From Allomyces arbusculus (Eukaryota > Blastocladiomycota > Blastocladiomycetes > Blastocladiales > Blastocladiaceae): 64,000 nucleotides of DNA. Below, in pieces: positions 54,567 through 64,000 of this stretch. Position 1 is the first letter of the stretch. Every line of letters starts with the position of its first letter. The notes under the pieces are model-generated. The model was not told where the DNA came from and searched no databases. It worked only from the letters and a program-made list of their open reading frames with translations. A program made the translations under genes and the position numbers. The stretch lies in NCBI GenBank assembly GCA_027604705.1, contig JADHYV010000028.1:231387-295386 (forward strand), read 5' to 3'.

Positions 54567-56665
54567 CTACCACGCGCATGTCTGCCCCTCATTCTGCACC
54601 CGCAGCCACTCAATCAGCGGCGCAAAGTATCGCATCATTGCCGACGGGTCGAGCTCGCGCACCTTCCCGTTCGTGAGCTCGCCCAACGCGTCCTGCCACG
54701 TCCGCGACCGGCCGAGCGAGAGCATCCGCTGGAACGCGTCGCCCGCCTTCTTCGACCCGGCAAACGTGCATTCGTGCAATGGCCCGTCGTGCCCGGCGAT
54801 CGCGCACAGCGTATCGTAGAGCTGGAACTGCAAGATATGCGCGCCAAAGTACCGCAGGTAGGGCGTGTTACTGGCCACGTGGAACTTGGCGCCTGCATCA
54901 AACGCGCCGGCCTTGTCGGCCTCGGCACCACGTGGGACGGGCGGGACCAGCCCTTGGTATTTCTTGACGTACTCCCACCACGTCGCCGTGTAGTTGTCGG
55001 GCGTGATCAGGCCGCGCGACACGTCCCACCGCCACTTGTCGACGAGCAGGCCAAACGGCAAGAATGCGATCTTGTCGAGCGCCATGTGCATTTGGAAGTT
55101 GAGCGCTTGCTTGGCCTCCGTGTCCTTGTCCTGGTCGCTCTCGGCGGGCGGGAGCAGGCCAATGTCGCGCAGGTGCTTGGGCACGACGACGGCCAACGCA
55201 ATTGTGTCGCCAATCGCCTCGTGGAAAAAGTCGGCGGCGCCCGTGCGGAACAGGTAGGGCTGGGTGCGGTACGCGTGGTCGTAGTAGAGATGGCCCTGCT
55301 CGTGGTGCACGGTGCGCAGCTCGTCGTGCGTCGGGACCGTGCACATTTTTATGCGCAGGTCGTCATTGCGCGGGTCAATGTCCCAGGCCGATGCGTGGCA
55401 AATCGCGTCGCGGTCGGTCGGTTTCGTGAGCATCGACTTGGTCCAGAACGTGGCCGGCAGCGGGTCGAACCCGAGGTCCTTGTAGAACGACTCGGAGAGC
55501 TTGTGCATCTTGACCGCATCGTACCCTTGCTTCTTGAGCGCGGGCGTCACGTCCACGGCGGGCAAGTCTGGATAAGGCACGACCAAATCGGCAATGTTGC
55601 CCCATTGCTGCGCCCACATGTTCCCGAGCAGATGCGCCGGAATCAAGGGCAAATCCTTGGGGAACTTGTCGGCGCCGTACTGATTTTGCAATTGCCGACG
55701 GACATGGCAGTGCAGCTGCTGGTAGAGCGGCAGCACCTGATCCCACAAATCCTCGACGAGTTCCTCCATGTCGTGCACGGGCATGTCGTACCCAGCCAGC
55801 CACTGCTCGGCCATTCCGCCGGGGAACCCATTTTCGCGCGCCGCCTTGTTGGCGAGCTCCATGAACCGCGTGTAGTCGTTGCGCATCTTGGGGCCCGTCG
55901 CGTCGCGCCAGCCCATAAAGTACTTGGCGAGCTCGTCATAGTCGCGGACCGTGGCCAACTTTTCCGTGAGGTCGGGTTCAAGCGCGAGACCATTGACCGT
56001 GGCCGAACCGTAGATGCCGGACATGCGGCCGATAATTGTCTTGAGTTCCTCTTGCTCGGCCGGGTTGGAAAGAACCGGGTCGTCGAGATTGAGAAGGTCG
56101 AGCTGGCGGCGCTGGGTCTTGGACGCGTGCCGCGTGTCGAGCTGCTTGGCGCGCTGCACAAAATGCAGGGTCGCGGCGCTCAGGGAAAGACTGGCCTCTG
56201 TCGACGCCCTGATTGTTGGCGGTGGAGAAAGCAGCGTCAGTTCTTGGTGTTCGTCTCCATCTACACCCACCACACGAAAGATCAAGTGAAGAACACGCAC
56301 TTGAGGTTCGCGTCGGTAATGTTCGACTCGTAGGCAAAACCGAACTCATTGGCCGCAACCGCCTTTTCGGTAAGTGTCGTCTCGAGCTCGGCCAAGAACG
56401 CCGCGACCTCGCTGCTCCCGCGCCGGTTGGCGGCGCCATGGTGCGGGCACCCGTTGCCATACATGTGCAATGATGCGAGCCCGAGCAGGAGGGCTGTGGC
56501 CAGCAGCAGTGCGAGTGCGGGCGTCGCATTGGACCGACGGCGTGGCGCGTCCTGGACAACGGCGGCGGGGACGGGTGCCTTTTCGTCGAGCAGCGGAGCC
56601 TTGACGTCCTTGTCGGCAACGACGGGCGCGTCGGGCACGTCGATGACGGCGTGGTGCGGGCGCAT
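54567..56665 (-). CDS. Membrane-anchored M2-family peptidyl-dipeptidase (ACE-like)
   Basis: Two exons, 56665-56301 and 56208-54567, give 668 aa. A type II anchor lies at about 49-68 (TPALALLLATALLLGLASLH) after a cytosolic tail, so the catalytic domain should be outside the cell or in a lumen. Peptidase family M2 (angiotensin-converting enzyme) is clear: RRQLDLLNLDDPVL, WRDATGPKMRNDYTRFMELA, ENGFPGGMAEQWLAGYD, YQQLHCHVRRQL, IPAHLLGNMWAQQWGNI, TVHHEQGHLYYDHAYRTQPY, and RTGAADFFHEAIGDTIALAV. HEQGH (about 423-427) is the zinc motif HEXXH, and the Glu of FFHEAIGD the third ligand. The later WWEYVKKYQGLVPP and KFHVASNTPYLRYFGAHILQ (ACE: KFH.....PY.RYF) bind substrate and chloride in animal ACE. 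It should release C-terminal dipeptides. One catalytic domain, as in testis ACE or insect Ance, but with the anchor at the opposite end from vertebrate ACE. Confidence 0.95.
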
Positions 56666-57429
56666 GGTGGTGGCGGTGGAGTTACTAGGTCTCGCTTGAT
56701 GAGGAGAGCGAGGAAGAGCGGCAGATTGGGCCGAGGAATGGACGGATCCTTGGGAGAAGGGCACGCGTCGCGCGACGCGTCGCATGGGCGTGTGCCACCA
56801 TCCCTGCCCAACGGTGGAGAGCGCGGCCGGACTCGCGGCATCCCTCTTTGAGCGGGATTTCCTGCCTGCACTGGTGATCCTGGATGGCCGAACCCGTGGA
56901 AAGGTGATCCCAACAGGAAAAGCACAGGCAAAACTCGCCAAAGCGGCTCAATCCTGGTCTTGCTGTTGTTGCCTTGGTGCTTGCGTTTTTCACACCGGCG
57001 TGCACAGCCGCGCCCTTTGCCAGCCAGAGCAAGCTGCCAGCCGCCACCAACGGCCCGGTCCCAAACCTGCACTGCCACCTTCGACGACGCGACGTACTGA
57101 GTGGACCGTCGTTTACCGCGCCGACCCGGTCCCGCTCCACCACGACCCGTAACTGGCCGCAAAATAGACGCCCGGCCGCCCACGACCGCGCGCCACCCGC
57201 TTTACCCGTACCAAAGTCGAGCGGCAGCAACGTCCCGGGTCGAGCAACGACCAAACGACCCACTGCCCACCAACGATCAACCACCAGCTTCCGGAGACGC
57301 GCTTGCCGGTGAATCTGGCCGCCCTCGATCCCCATCTGCCGCGTCGCCTCACGCACCCAGACGCACGCGCGCCCATCTGTCCATCCGCATCTACGCCGTA
57401 ACTCGCCAACCCGTCACCAATCCGCCAAG
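56666..57429. other. Divergent promoter region, M2 peptidase / CLASP
   Basis: 764 nt between divergent starts. No TATA element or further gene recognised; C-rich toward the CLASP start. Confidence 0.4.
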
Positions 57430-60239
57430 ATGGACGACTACGGGCACGGCGCGCGCCGCCGCAACGGGTCCAATACCTACCCAGCGTCCCCACGCGCCGC
57501 CGAGTCGGGCCGTGGTGGCGGCACCGCCGGTCGCGACCTTGGGGCGATCCCGCTCACGTCGCCGCGCGACGCCGACCGCGAGTTTGACGCGCTCGCCTCT
57601 GTACTTGCCGGCAAGGAGACCGAGTCCAACTGGGAAAAGCGCGAGGACGCGCTCCGGAGGCTCAAGGGCCTCATGAAGTCGTCAGGCCTCGGCACGAGCG
57701 ATGGATGGAGCGCCGACCGAGAGATTGTGGACGCGGTTACTGCGGGCCTGCGCCGGATCCTCGACGATTTTCTGGCCTGCTCGCTCTCGCTGCGTACCGC
57801 GCTCGTCGTCACGGCGTGCGCTGCCCTGACTGAAGTGTGCCTGGCGCTGGGCCACGCGCTCGACACCATGGCTGAGCCCATCTTGACGACGCTGCTCAAG
57901 CTGCTCGGGTCGACCAAGAAACTCGTACACTTGAACGGCGCCACGGCCCTAGCCAGCCTGCTCGTCTCGGTCACGCTCAAGCCGCGTATCATGGACAAGC
58001 TCACCGTCAACATGGATGACCGCAACATGCAGATCCGCACCTACGTGATCACGCTTGTCTACGAGATTCTGCTGGCGTTGAAAGACGCGCTGGCTGCAGG
58101 CGAGGATCTGCCGCGGTTTGCAATTCTCGACTATGTCGAAAAGTCGATTCGCAAGGGGGTCGCCGACCAGAACCCGCAGGTGCGCGAAGTCTCGCGCGAC
58201 TGCTTTTGGATTCTCGACAAGATTGACAAGCAGCGCGCCAATGCGTACGTCTTCTTTTTTTTGCTTTTGCCGATCTGATTCCTTGCTTGGTCCAGCTTCT
58301 CATCATGGTGAATTGTGACGGACACAGTCTGCTCAACAAATTCGACGCCAACACGCGCAAACTCATTCAGCGCGGTCCCTCAAACAAGCCGCGCCCGTCC
58401 ATGGTCCCGTTCCGTCCACCCGTTGCCCGACTCGCCCGCGACTCGTCCGTCTTCAGCGACGACGCGCCTCCTCCCCTGTCTCCATCTGCCTCGTCGGCGC
58501 GCCTGCATTCGTCGCTCCCCTCCCCCTCCCCAAGCCTGCGCCCGCTCGGCCCCAACTACCGCACGGGCAGCCCCGTGTCGGCCGGTGGCCGGTACCATCA
58601 CGCGGCCATGGGGTACGATGACGACCCGCGGTCCGGCCGCAGTACGCCCGCGCGGTCTGCATCGGCGCTGTCGTCGTCAGCTGCGCCAGGGGACGATGCG
58701 AGTGGTGCTGAGACGCCGACCATGGACCCGGCCGCCGAGTTCCAGGCGATGGTGGCGGCGCTCGACGAGGCTGTAGCTGTGCGCGACTCGGCTGCCGCCG
58801 CTGACCAGCTGCAGCTCGTGCTTGCGTCGTACGCGTTTTACCGCAAGGAAGCCGACGATAACCCGCTCGCAGCCGAAGTCTTGACGGCCGATGTCGTGGA
58901 CCTCGTCCGCCGCGCGGTCACGACGGCGCTGAGTACCGCCGACGACGAACTCGTGGCCGTCGCCCTCGACGATCCACCGCTGCTCTGGCAAGTGTTTTCG
59001 TCGGCTGCTGCGGACGGGCCGCTTGTGCCGCACGTCACGGATACCTCTGTGGCTGTGGAATTGGTGGTTGCCGTCGTGGATGCGTGGACCGCAGCGAGTG
59101 CGGCACGGTCGCCTGTGCAGGCGCATCTCGCCGACTGCCGCGCCGATGGGAAACGGTTCTGGGGGTCGCTCTGGCTCACGCTGCTCACGCGTGCAATGGG
59201 GCTCGCGACGGCCGACCAAGCGCGCGTCTTGCTCGGGTGGGTCGAGCACGATCCGGATTTGGAAGCATGGGCCGCCGAGTTCCCCGACGAAATGGCACGG
59301 TTCGAAGGGATCATCAAGCAGCTTGCGCCGTCGCCCGTCACACGGCCGGGGGCTCTGCAGGTCGAGGATGTGCAAGACGTGGAAGACGGCGAGGGCGATG
59401 CGGCTCGTGCCAACGGTACCGCACGGCTGCCGTCGCCGCTGGATGTGGCCGACGAGGGCCAACAGTCACCGCCCGCGCACGACGACGACGGTGGCGACCA
59501 AGGCACACCGCAAGATGGCGACGCTTTGCCATTCTCGGACGATGCTATCGCCGACCTCGCTGCAGCCATGGCCGCGCACCGCGTGACCGTCGTCGAGCTC
59601 TACCGGTTCGCCGCTTACGTGCAGGCGCACGCTGGTGCGCTCGACATGGCCAATGTCGCCGCCGCACTCGAGCAGCTCGTCACGTACGCCCTGTCCGCGC
59701 CCGCCACCGCCGACAACGACGACACGCCCGCCGAGACATTGCAAACAGTCGCGCAGGTCACATCCACGCTCGGTCCGCGACTGAACCCGACCGCGCGCGC
59801 GCGCCTCGTCGACCACGCCGTCACTGCCGCCGCGCACTCGAGCGATGCGCTCGCGCCGACCCCCGCTGCGTACTGGCTTGACCAGGCGCTCGCAGCAGCC
59901 GTTGCGCGGCCCGCTGTTCTGCCCAGCGCCGCTGTCTCTGCGGCACTGACCGCCGCGCGGAACGGGGATCCGGCCGAGACGTACTGGCGCCTCGTCGTTG
60001 TCGACAAGCTCGCGCCGCCGGCCGACGCAGAGACGGGTGTCGCCGCAATCCTCGCGCGCGTGCTGCGCGCCCGTATGCCGCCGCTCGTGCGCATGCTTGC
60101 CGTTCGCATCGCGACACGCGCGAGTGACGCGGCGCTTGATGCGTGGGTCGCTGATGGGGTTATTGAGGCCGCGCACGCGCGGCTCGTGCGGGCCTATGTG
60201 CAGCGCGCGGCAGCGACGGCCGCGGGTGATGGTGCATAG
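57430..60239 (+). CDS. CLASP-family microtubule-stabilising protein
   Basis: Two exons, 57430-58244 and 58328-60239, give 908 aa; intron 58245-58327 is in frame. Residues about 60-275 are a TOG-like HEAT domain of the CLASP N-terminal type: ESNWEKREDALRRLKGLMKS, LRTALVVTACAALTEVCLAL, PILTTLLKLLGSTKKLVHLN, HEAT repeats with DRNMQIRTYVITLVYEIL and the end ADQNPQVREVSRDCFWILDK. The next exon opens LLNKFDANTRKLIQRGPSNK, then a basic Ser/Pro/Arg-rich linker (about 290-420) of the kind that binds microtubules, and an Ala/Val/Asp-rich helical C-terminal half (about 425-900) with no recognisable motif. CLASP/Stu1/Cls1 proteins rescue and stabilise microtubules at kinetochores and the cortex. No clear SxIP EB1-binding motif is seen. 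Two or more TOG domains are usual; only one is clear here. Confidence 0.85.
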
Positions 60240-60725
60240 CGTGTTGCCGGGTGCTGTCGACTGATGTGTTGTGATGATTCCCTATCCCCCTCTTTCCTTC
60301 TCTTTCGGTCCTTGCCGAGCCCCGTTCGTGTGGGATTTTTTTTGATCACATGGCGTCTGTCGTCCCGGGCAGCGCGTCGTCTTGGGCGTGGCACGCACCG
60401 CATTCCAGAGGACGCTTGGAATGGACGCGACCTTCTTCTGTGTATTCCGCATGCGTCGTTGTGGTGTTCTCCACCGCGGCATAGGCATCATAGGGACCGG
60501 CAGCGCCCGGCACCGGCCTGACCTGAGTGCATCGATACGGTCCACCGCCGCCATCAAAACGCCATCAAACAGGAAGTTCTCCTCGGCGAATCCGAAGCCG
60601 TGGAACCCAGGAAAACAGCCAAACCTTGTTGAGCACACCCCCAAAATTGTTGTACAAGCAAAGACCCCCCAAAAAGAACAAAACGAGCAACACAAGCAAG
60701 CCAACTGTCCCGATCTGCCCCCATG
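60240..60725. other. Convergent intergenic region, CLASP / RGS-like
   Basis: 486 nt. A minus-strand open frame at 60565-60786, overlapping the end of the RGS-like gene in another frame, encodes a very hydrophobic stretch (GLLVLLVLFFLGGLCLYNNF) and may be a missed C-terminal exon; no splice path to it is convincing. Confidence 0.4.
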
Positions 60726-62777
60726 CTACGATGACCACGACGGCGACGCCGGCGACGGCGGCTCCCTTGCGCGCCAGTGTCCCCACTCGGACGCAGCCAG
60801 GACTTCCGCCATCGACCGATCCACGTCCACGAGCGCCGCCGCGGCCGGCGAAAGCGCCATATCGCGCGGTGTGCGCGGCGGACTCGTAGTTGTCGGCCCA
60901 GCGCGCTTACCTTGATGCGCGTCGTCTACGGCCGCCACGCGCATCGACACGCGCCTTGCCACCGCCGGCGGCGGAGCCAACAAATGCACCGCGTGCGGCG
61001 GGGGTGGCGGCGGTTCCGCGGCCACCGCGACCGCACCGCCATTGGTCGTTGCGGCCCCGCTAATCAGCCCGAGCTCCCTGAGCGTATCCCACGCGGGCCG
61101 GCGTGGCGACGCCGGGTCCGGCGGAGGCACTTCGTCCTCGAACGCCGCCGGGTACCGCGGGTCATCGATCTGTGGCGAATCCGCCGCGACCATCGCCCAC
61201 GCACGGGTCGCGCGGACCATCCGGCGTACTTCGTCCGCGACCACGGCCAATAGTGCATCGAGGTCGTGCCAAAGTGTTTCGTCGTCGGTGTCGTTATCGG
61301 CGGTACTCGCGCTGCGCAGGCGGCCGAGTTTCCAAGCGGCCACGACACGCGCTTGCAAGTCCCCGGGTAAGTTGAGTTCCCGCGCGGCACCGCGGTGCAG
61401 GTACCGCCGCACGAGTGCGCGGCGCAAGCGGCGCGCGACGGCCGCGCAGGTGGCGGGGGAGGGTGGGGGCGCGTTGGTGAGGGATGCGGCGGACGTGGTG
61501 GGCGGCTGCCACGCGCCAAGCGGGCTCGTCAGGACGACGGGACGGAACGCGGGTGCGCGTGCGGCAGCCGCGGCAGCCGCCGCGTCGTCGGAGAGCGATG
61601 CAAGCGACGCGGTGGGTGGTGGGAGCGGGCGAATGGCAACCGTCGTCGTGGTCGCGCGCGCAGTGGGCATCGTCGCCCACGGTGGAGACGGCGGGGTCGC
61701 AAGCGCAGCGGTCGCGGGCGTGGCCACGTGCAGAGTCGTGGGCCGGCGCTTGCGTGAATTCGGCGACCGGCCAAACCATCCGCTGCCATGCTCGTGATGG
61801 GAATGGTGGTCGGGGTCGGCCGGGTCGTATACGGGCGAGGCCGATGGCGACGCGCGCGGGCTGCTCCCGCCGCTGCTGCTGCCGGTTGTCAGGGTCAAGG
61901 CCTTGCGCCAGAGTTTGGCGAGCGACGACATGGCGGGCGACGACGTCGGTGAGGGAGCCGACGGCGATGCAGTCGCCGACACAGCTGACCCGTTGGACCC
62001 GGACCCGGAGAACGACGCGGACCCGAGCGATGCCGACGACGCTGTCCGGTCGCGCGACCAAAGATGGTGGTGGTGGCCGTGAGCAGCATGCATCTGCGGC
62101 GGCGTGGCGCTGCTGCTGCTACTACTGCCTTCGCCAGCGGCAGTGTACGGGGCAAGCGGCACACCGGCCTCTCCAGCTCCACCCATGGCATACTCGACGA
62201 CGACGGGCGGGTAAGGCGGGAAGGCACCGAGGCCGCCGTCGCGCGGCGTGCGTGGTTCCGGCCACAGCCACGAGGAACGCACGTTGAGCGCCATTTCCTC
62301 GCCGTGATGGATGGGACTCGTGGCGTGCAGCGACGCAGCGCGCGCAGGTGGCGAAGTGACCTCGGTCCCACCCGCGGGTGCGCTGGCGCCGCGGTTGTTC
62401 TCGGGCGTTGGTGCCGTTGGCGTCGTAGGGGTGGCCGGCAACGACGGGATTCCAGCGGCAGCGGCAGCGAGAACGGGCGGAAGTGCGCTCGCGAGCCGGC
62501 GCCAGTCGTCGGCGGCATTGGGGGCCGTGAGCGCGCCCGCCGCCGTGTCGGGCGCGAGAGCTGGGAACAGGGCGCTTGGTGTTGGGCCGGCCCAGCTGGA
62601 GAGGTATTTGGGCAGCGTGACGAGCAGCATAAAGTCGGCCCAAAAGTCGGCGAGCTCGTGATTGTGCTCCTGGGCGAGGCACGCGCGCAGTCGGCCAAAG
62701 GCGCGCGGGCAGACCAGCGTGCGGTCGAGCAGGCGCGCGTCGCCCAGCGCGTCGAGCGGCGGCGGGGCGGGGTCCAT
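60726..62777 (-). CDS. RGS-like domain protein with large internal insertion
   Basis: A single open frame of 683 aa from MDPAPPPLDAL. Residues about 10-60 (LDRTLVCPRAFGRLRACLAQ, NHELADFWADFMLLVTLP) resemble the first helices of a regulator-of-G-protein-signalling fold. About residues 450-530 (LRRALVRRYLHRGAARELNL, PGDLQARVVAAWKLGRL, WHDLDALLAVVADEVRRMVR) resemble the second half. The roughly 390 residues between are disordered Ser/Pro/Ala/Thr-rich sequence. RGS proteins speed GTP hydrolysis by G-alpha subunits; fungal RGS proteins with split domains (Rax1-like) also carry C-terminal TMs. A strong donor GTAAGC at about 60913 lies inside the 3' part (after DDAHQ), so the last 60 residues may be replaced by another exon. 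The assignment is by pattern only and the 3' end is uncertain. Confidence 0.62.
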   Translation of the reverse strand: MDPAPPPLDALGDARLLDRTLVCPRAFGRLRACLAQEHNHELADFWADFMLLVTLPKYLSSWAGPTPSALFPALAPDTAAGALTAPNAADDWRRLASALPPVLAAAAAGIPSLPATPTTPTAPTPENNRGASAPAGGTEVTSPPARAASLHATSPIHHGEEMALNVRSSWLWPEPRTPRDGGLGAFPPYPPVVVEYAMGGAGEAGVPLAPYTAAGEGSSSSSSATPPQMHAAHGHHHHLWSRDRTASSASLGSASFSGSGSNGSAVSATASPSAPSPTSSPAMSSLAKLWRKALTLTTGSSSGGSSPRASPSASPVYDPADPDHHSHHEHGSGWFGRSPNSRKRRPTTLHVATPATAALATPPSPPWATMPTARATTTTVAIRPLPPPTASLASLSDDAAAAAAAARAPAFRPVVLTSPLGAWQPPTTSAASLTNAPPPSPATCAAVARRLRRALVRRYLHRGAARELNLPGDLQARVVAAWKLGRLRSASTADNDTDDETLWHDLDALLAVVADEVRRMVRATRAWAMVAADSPQIDDPRYPAAFEDEVPPPDPASPRRPAWDTLRELGLISGAATTNGGAVAVAAEPPPPPPHAVHLLAPPPAVARRVSMRVAAVDDAHQGKRAGPTTTSPPRTPRDMALSPAAAALVDVDRSMAEVLAASEWGHWRAREPPSPASPSWSS

Positions 62778-63329
62778 GGTGGTGGTGCAGCTGCGCTTGT
62801 TGGAAGTGCGGGGAGAGAGAGCGAGAGCGAGCGCGCGGGGTCGCGGATCCGCCGAGGATGGCATGTGGCGGAAGGTGAATCGGAAGCCGCGAGCGTGCGT
62901 CGCATCCGGCGAGACAATGCGCGCATACGCGCATACAGTGACGCACATTCTGAAACACCCGGCCGTGTTTCCGCAAACTGGGGTGCAGGAAGAGAGCGCA
63001 CAAAGGGAAGTCGCGATGGGCTGGCTGGTTGATTGCGCCCAAGCCGACAGCACACGTGTCGCTCACGGCGCTCGCGTCGCGTCTCGCACCAAGTCCCGCA
63101 CTGCGGACTCGATCCGTCGCCGCTCCGTCTGCCAGCGCCAACAGTTTCCTCTTCTGGTTTCCTGTCTTCCCGAACACCCTTCTCGCTCACCACCACGTGC
63201 CCAAACCATCTGGCGCGCCTCGCCTGGCGCTCCATTTTCTCGTTTCTTGCCACGTTGCAGTTTGGCGTGCATGTGTGTACTTCTCATCAAGCCTTTTGCT
63301 TTTGTGCATCAAGAAATGGGGCGTCAGCA
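62778..63329. other. Upstream region of the RGS-like gene
   Basis: About 550 nt. The minus-strand frame stays open to an ATG at 63053, but the extra residues look like leader sequence. No promoter motif recognised. Confidence 0.4.
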
Positions 63330-64000
63330 GACGTGCCACAGAATGCCACCACATCTCAGTCTGAAGTGCAACCTGGTCATGAAAGCGCTGGCAAGAACGC
63401 AAACACTTGCTGCAGCCATGGAGAAGCAGACACCAAGGACAAGGATGTGCTCCCTGGAAGAGAACACTGCAACACAATCCAATGGCTGCACAATCAGGTT
63501 GAAGATCACAAGGATGGCACCTGTAAGGAGAAAACAGAAAAAGGCACACACAGCAAAGATTGAAACAAGATGCAATCCATCAGAAATGGGAACCAAATGC
63601 ATATGGCATAATCAAACATGGCAACCAGACATTGCAAGCACAGCAAATAGCAAGCAATGCAATGGAGCACATCAACCAGAAAATGGGACCAACAACGACG
63701 CGACACGTTATAAAGAACAACAGGAGGCGCACCAACCTGCAGTGATTGGACAGTACATGCATGATTGCAGAGAACAGGGGCGCCTTGGTGAGCCAGACAT
63801 GTGTTGTTTGGCCACACTCAGGTTTGCATGCACACCATTCTGCTGTGGCTGCTGCGGCCGCTGCAGCAATGGTGGCAACAGCAACAATACTGGGACGTGC
63901 ACCTATAAAGTCGCCACTGCCCATGTGTGTGATTTGGACCAGAACTGGCAACTGGCCAGCATGCTGCATGACCCTCATGGGGGGGGGGGGGGGGGGGGGG
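63330..64000. other. Right edge with different base composition, no gene recognised
   Basis: From about 63330 the sequence changes to roughly even base composition, rich in CA/TG and AAC/CAA trimers (many GCAAC, ACATG, TGCA words), unlike all the genes to the left. Open frames on both strands (63033-63563 plus; 63506-63817 minus, Cys/Leu-rich) have no recognisable domain. It may be part of a dispersed repeat or transposable element that continues outside the window. Confidence 0.5.
63979..64000. repeat. Terminal poly-G run
   Basis: The window ends in 22 consecutive G. It may be a real homopolymer where assembly stopped, or an artefact of no-signal base calling. Confidence 0.85.

Noticed and set aside
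54435-56333. 632-aa plus-strand open frame
   Set aside because: Complete antisense overlap with the M2 peptidase, which has all family motifs.
1-64000. tRNA or rRNA genes, CRISPR arrays, integrated viruses, intact transposons
   Set aside because: Reading both strands I found no cloverleaf with intact A and B boxes, no spaced direct-repeat array, no integrase, transposase or reverse transcriptase motif. A dedicated tRNA or repeat scan could still find short items.

Overview
The window looks like nuclear DNA of a flagellated (zoosporic) fungus, most likely a member of the Blastocladiomycota. It is GC-rich and gene-dense. Genes carry short introns (mostly 62-110 nt) with donors such as GTACGC, GTGCGT and GTAAGC, branch sites like CTGAC or CTAAC, and CAG or TAG acceptors. 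Fungal gene types (STE11 MAPKKK, Cdc3-type septin, PNS1-type transporter, BRO1 protein) sit beside the centriole protein SAS-6 and a cyclic-nucleotide-gated channel, which points to a fungus that still builds a flagellum. The phylum is an inference; no rRNA gene or marker in the window settles it.

Layout, left to right: a cut-off alternative NADH dehydrogenase (1-491, -); a 2.6 kb stretch with no supported gene; TAF12 (-) and the Golgi Qb-SNARE GOS1 (-); a membrane-anchored cyclic nucleotide phosphodiesterase (6968-11629, +); retromer VPS26 (-); mitochondrial ribosomal protein mL46 (+); inorganic pyrophosphatase (-); SAS-6 (-); a choline-transporter-like protein (+); a secreted protein of unknown function (-); a second, PNS1-type choline-transporter-like protein (+); a large low-complexity acidic/Pro-Ala-Val protein (+); an HSF-type transcription factor (+); an RS-rich protein with unresolved 5' end (-); cytidine deaminase (+); an AT-richer gap; an HCN/CNG-type channel (38030-42192, -); STE11 (-); septin (+); BRO1-domain protein (-); a sphingomyelin-synthase-like enzyme (-); a small CDC25-type rhodanese (-); an M2 angiotensin-converting-enzyme-like peptidase (-); a CLASP microtubule protein (+); an RGS-like protein (-); and a compositionally different right edge ending in poly-G.

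Functional themes: (1) cyclic nucleotide signalling, with a six-TM phosphodiesterase and a cyclic-nucleotide-gated channel in the same 64 kb; (2) cilium/microtubule/septin biology (SAS-6, CLASP, septin); (3) endomembrane traffic (GOS1, VPS26, BRO1); (4) choline and sphingolipid metabolism (two CTL transporters, SMS-like synthase). Genes are independent transcription units. I resolved splice structures by hand; nearly all models keep the frame through every junction and end at a stop. The most unusual items are the channel whose pore lacks the GYG/GET filter motif, the six-TM phosphodiesterase, the membrane-anchored M2 peptidase, the SMS-like synthase in a fungus, and tiny initial coding exons (4 nt in cytidine deaminase; 7 nt plus 14 nt in the septin).
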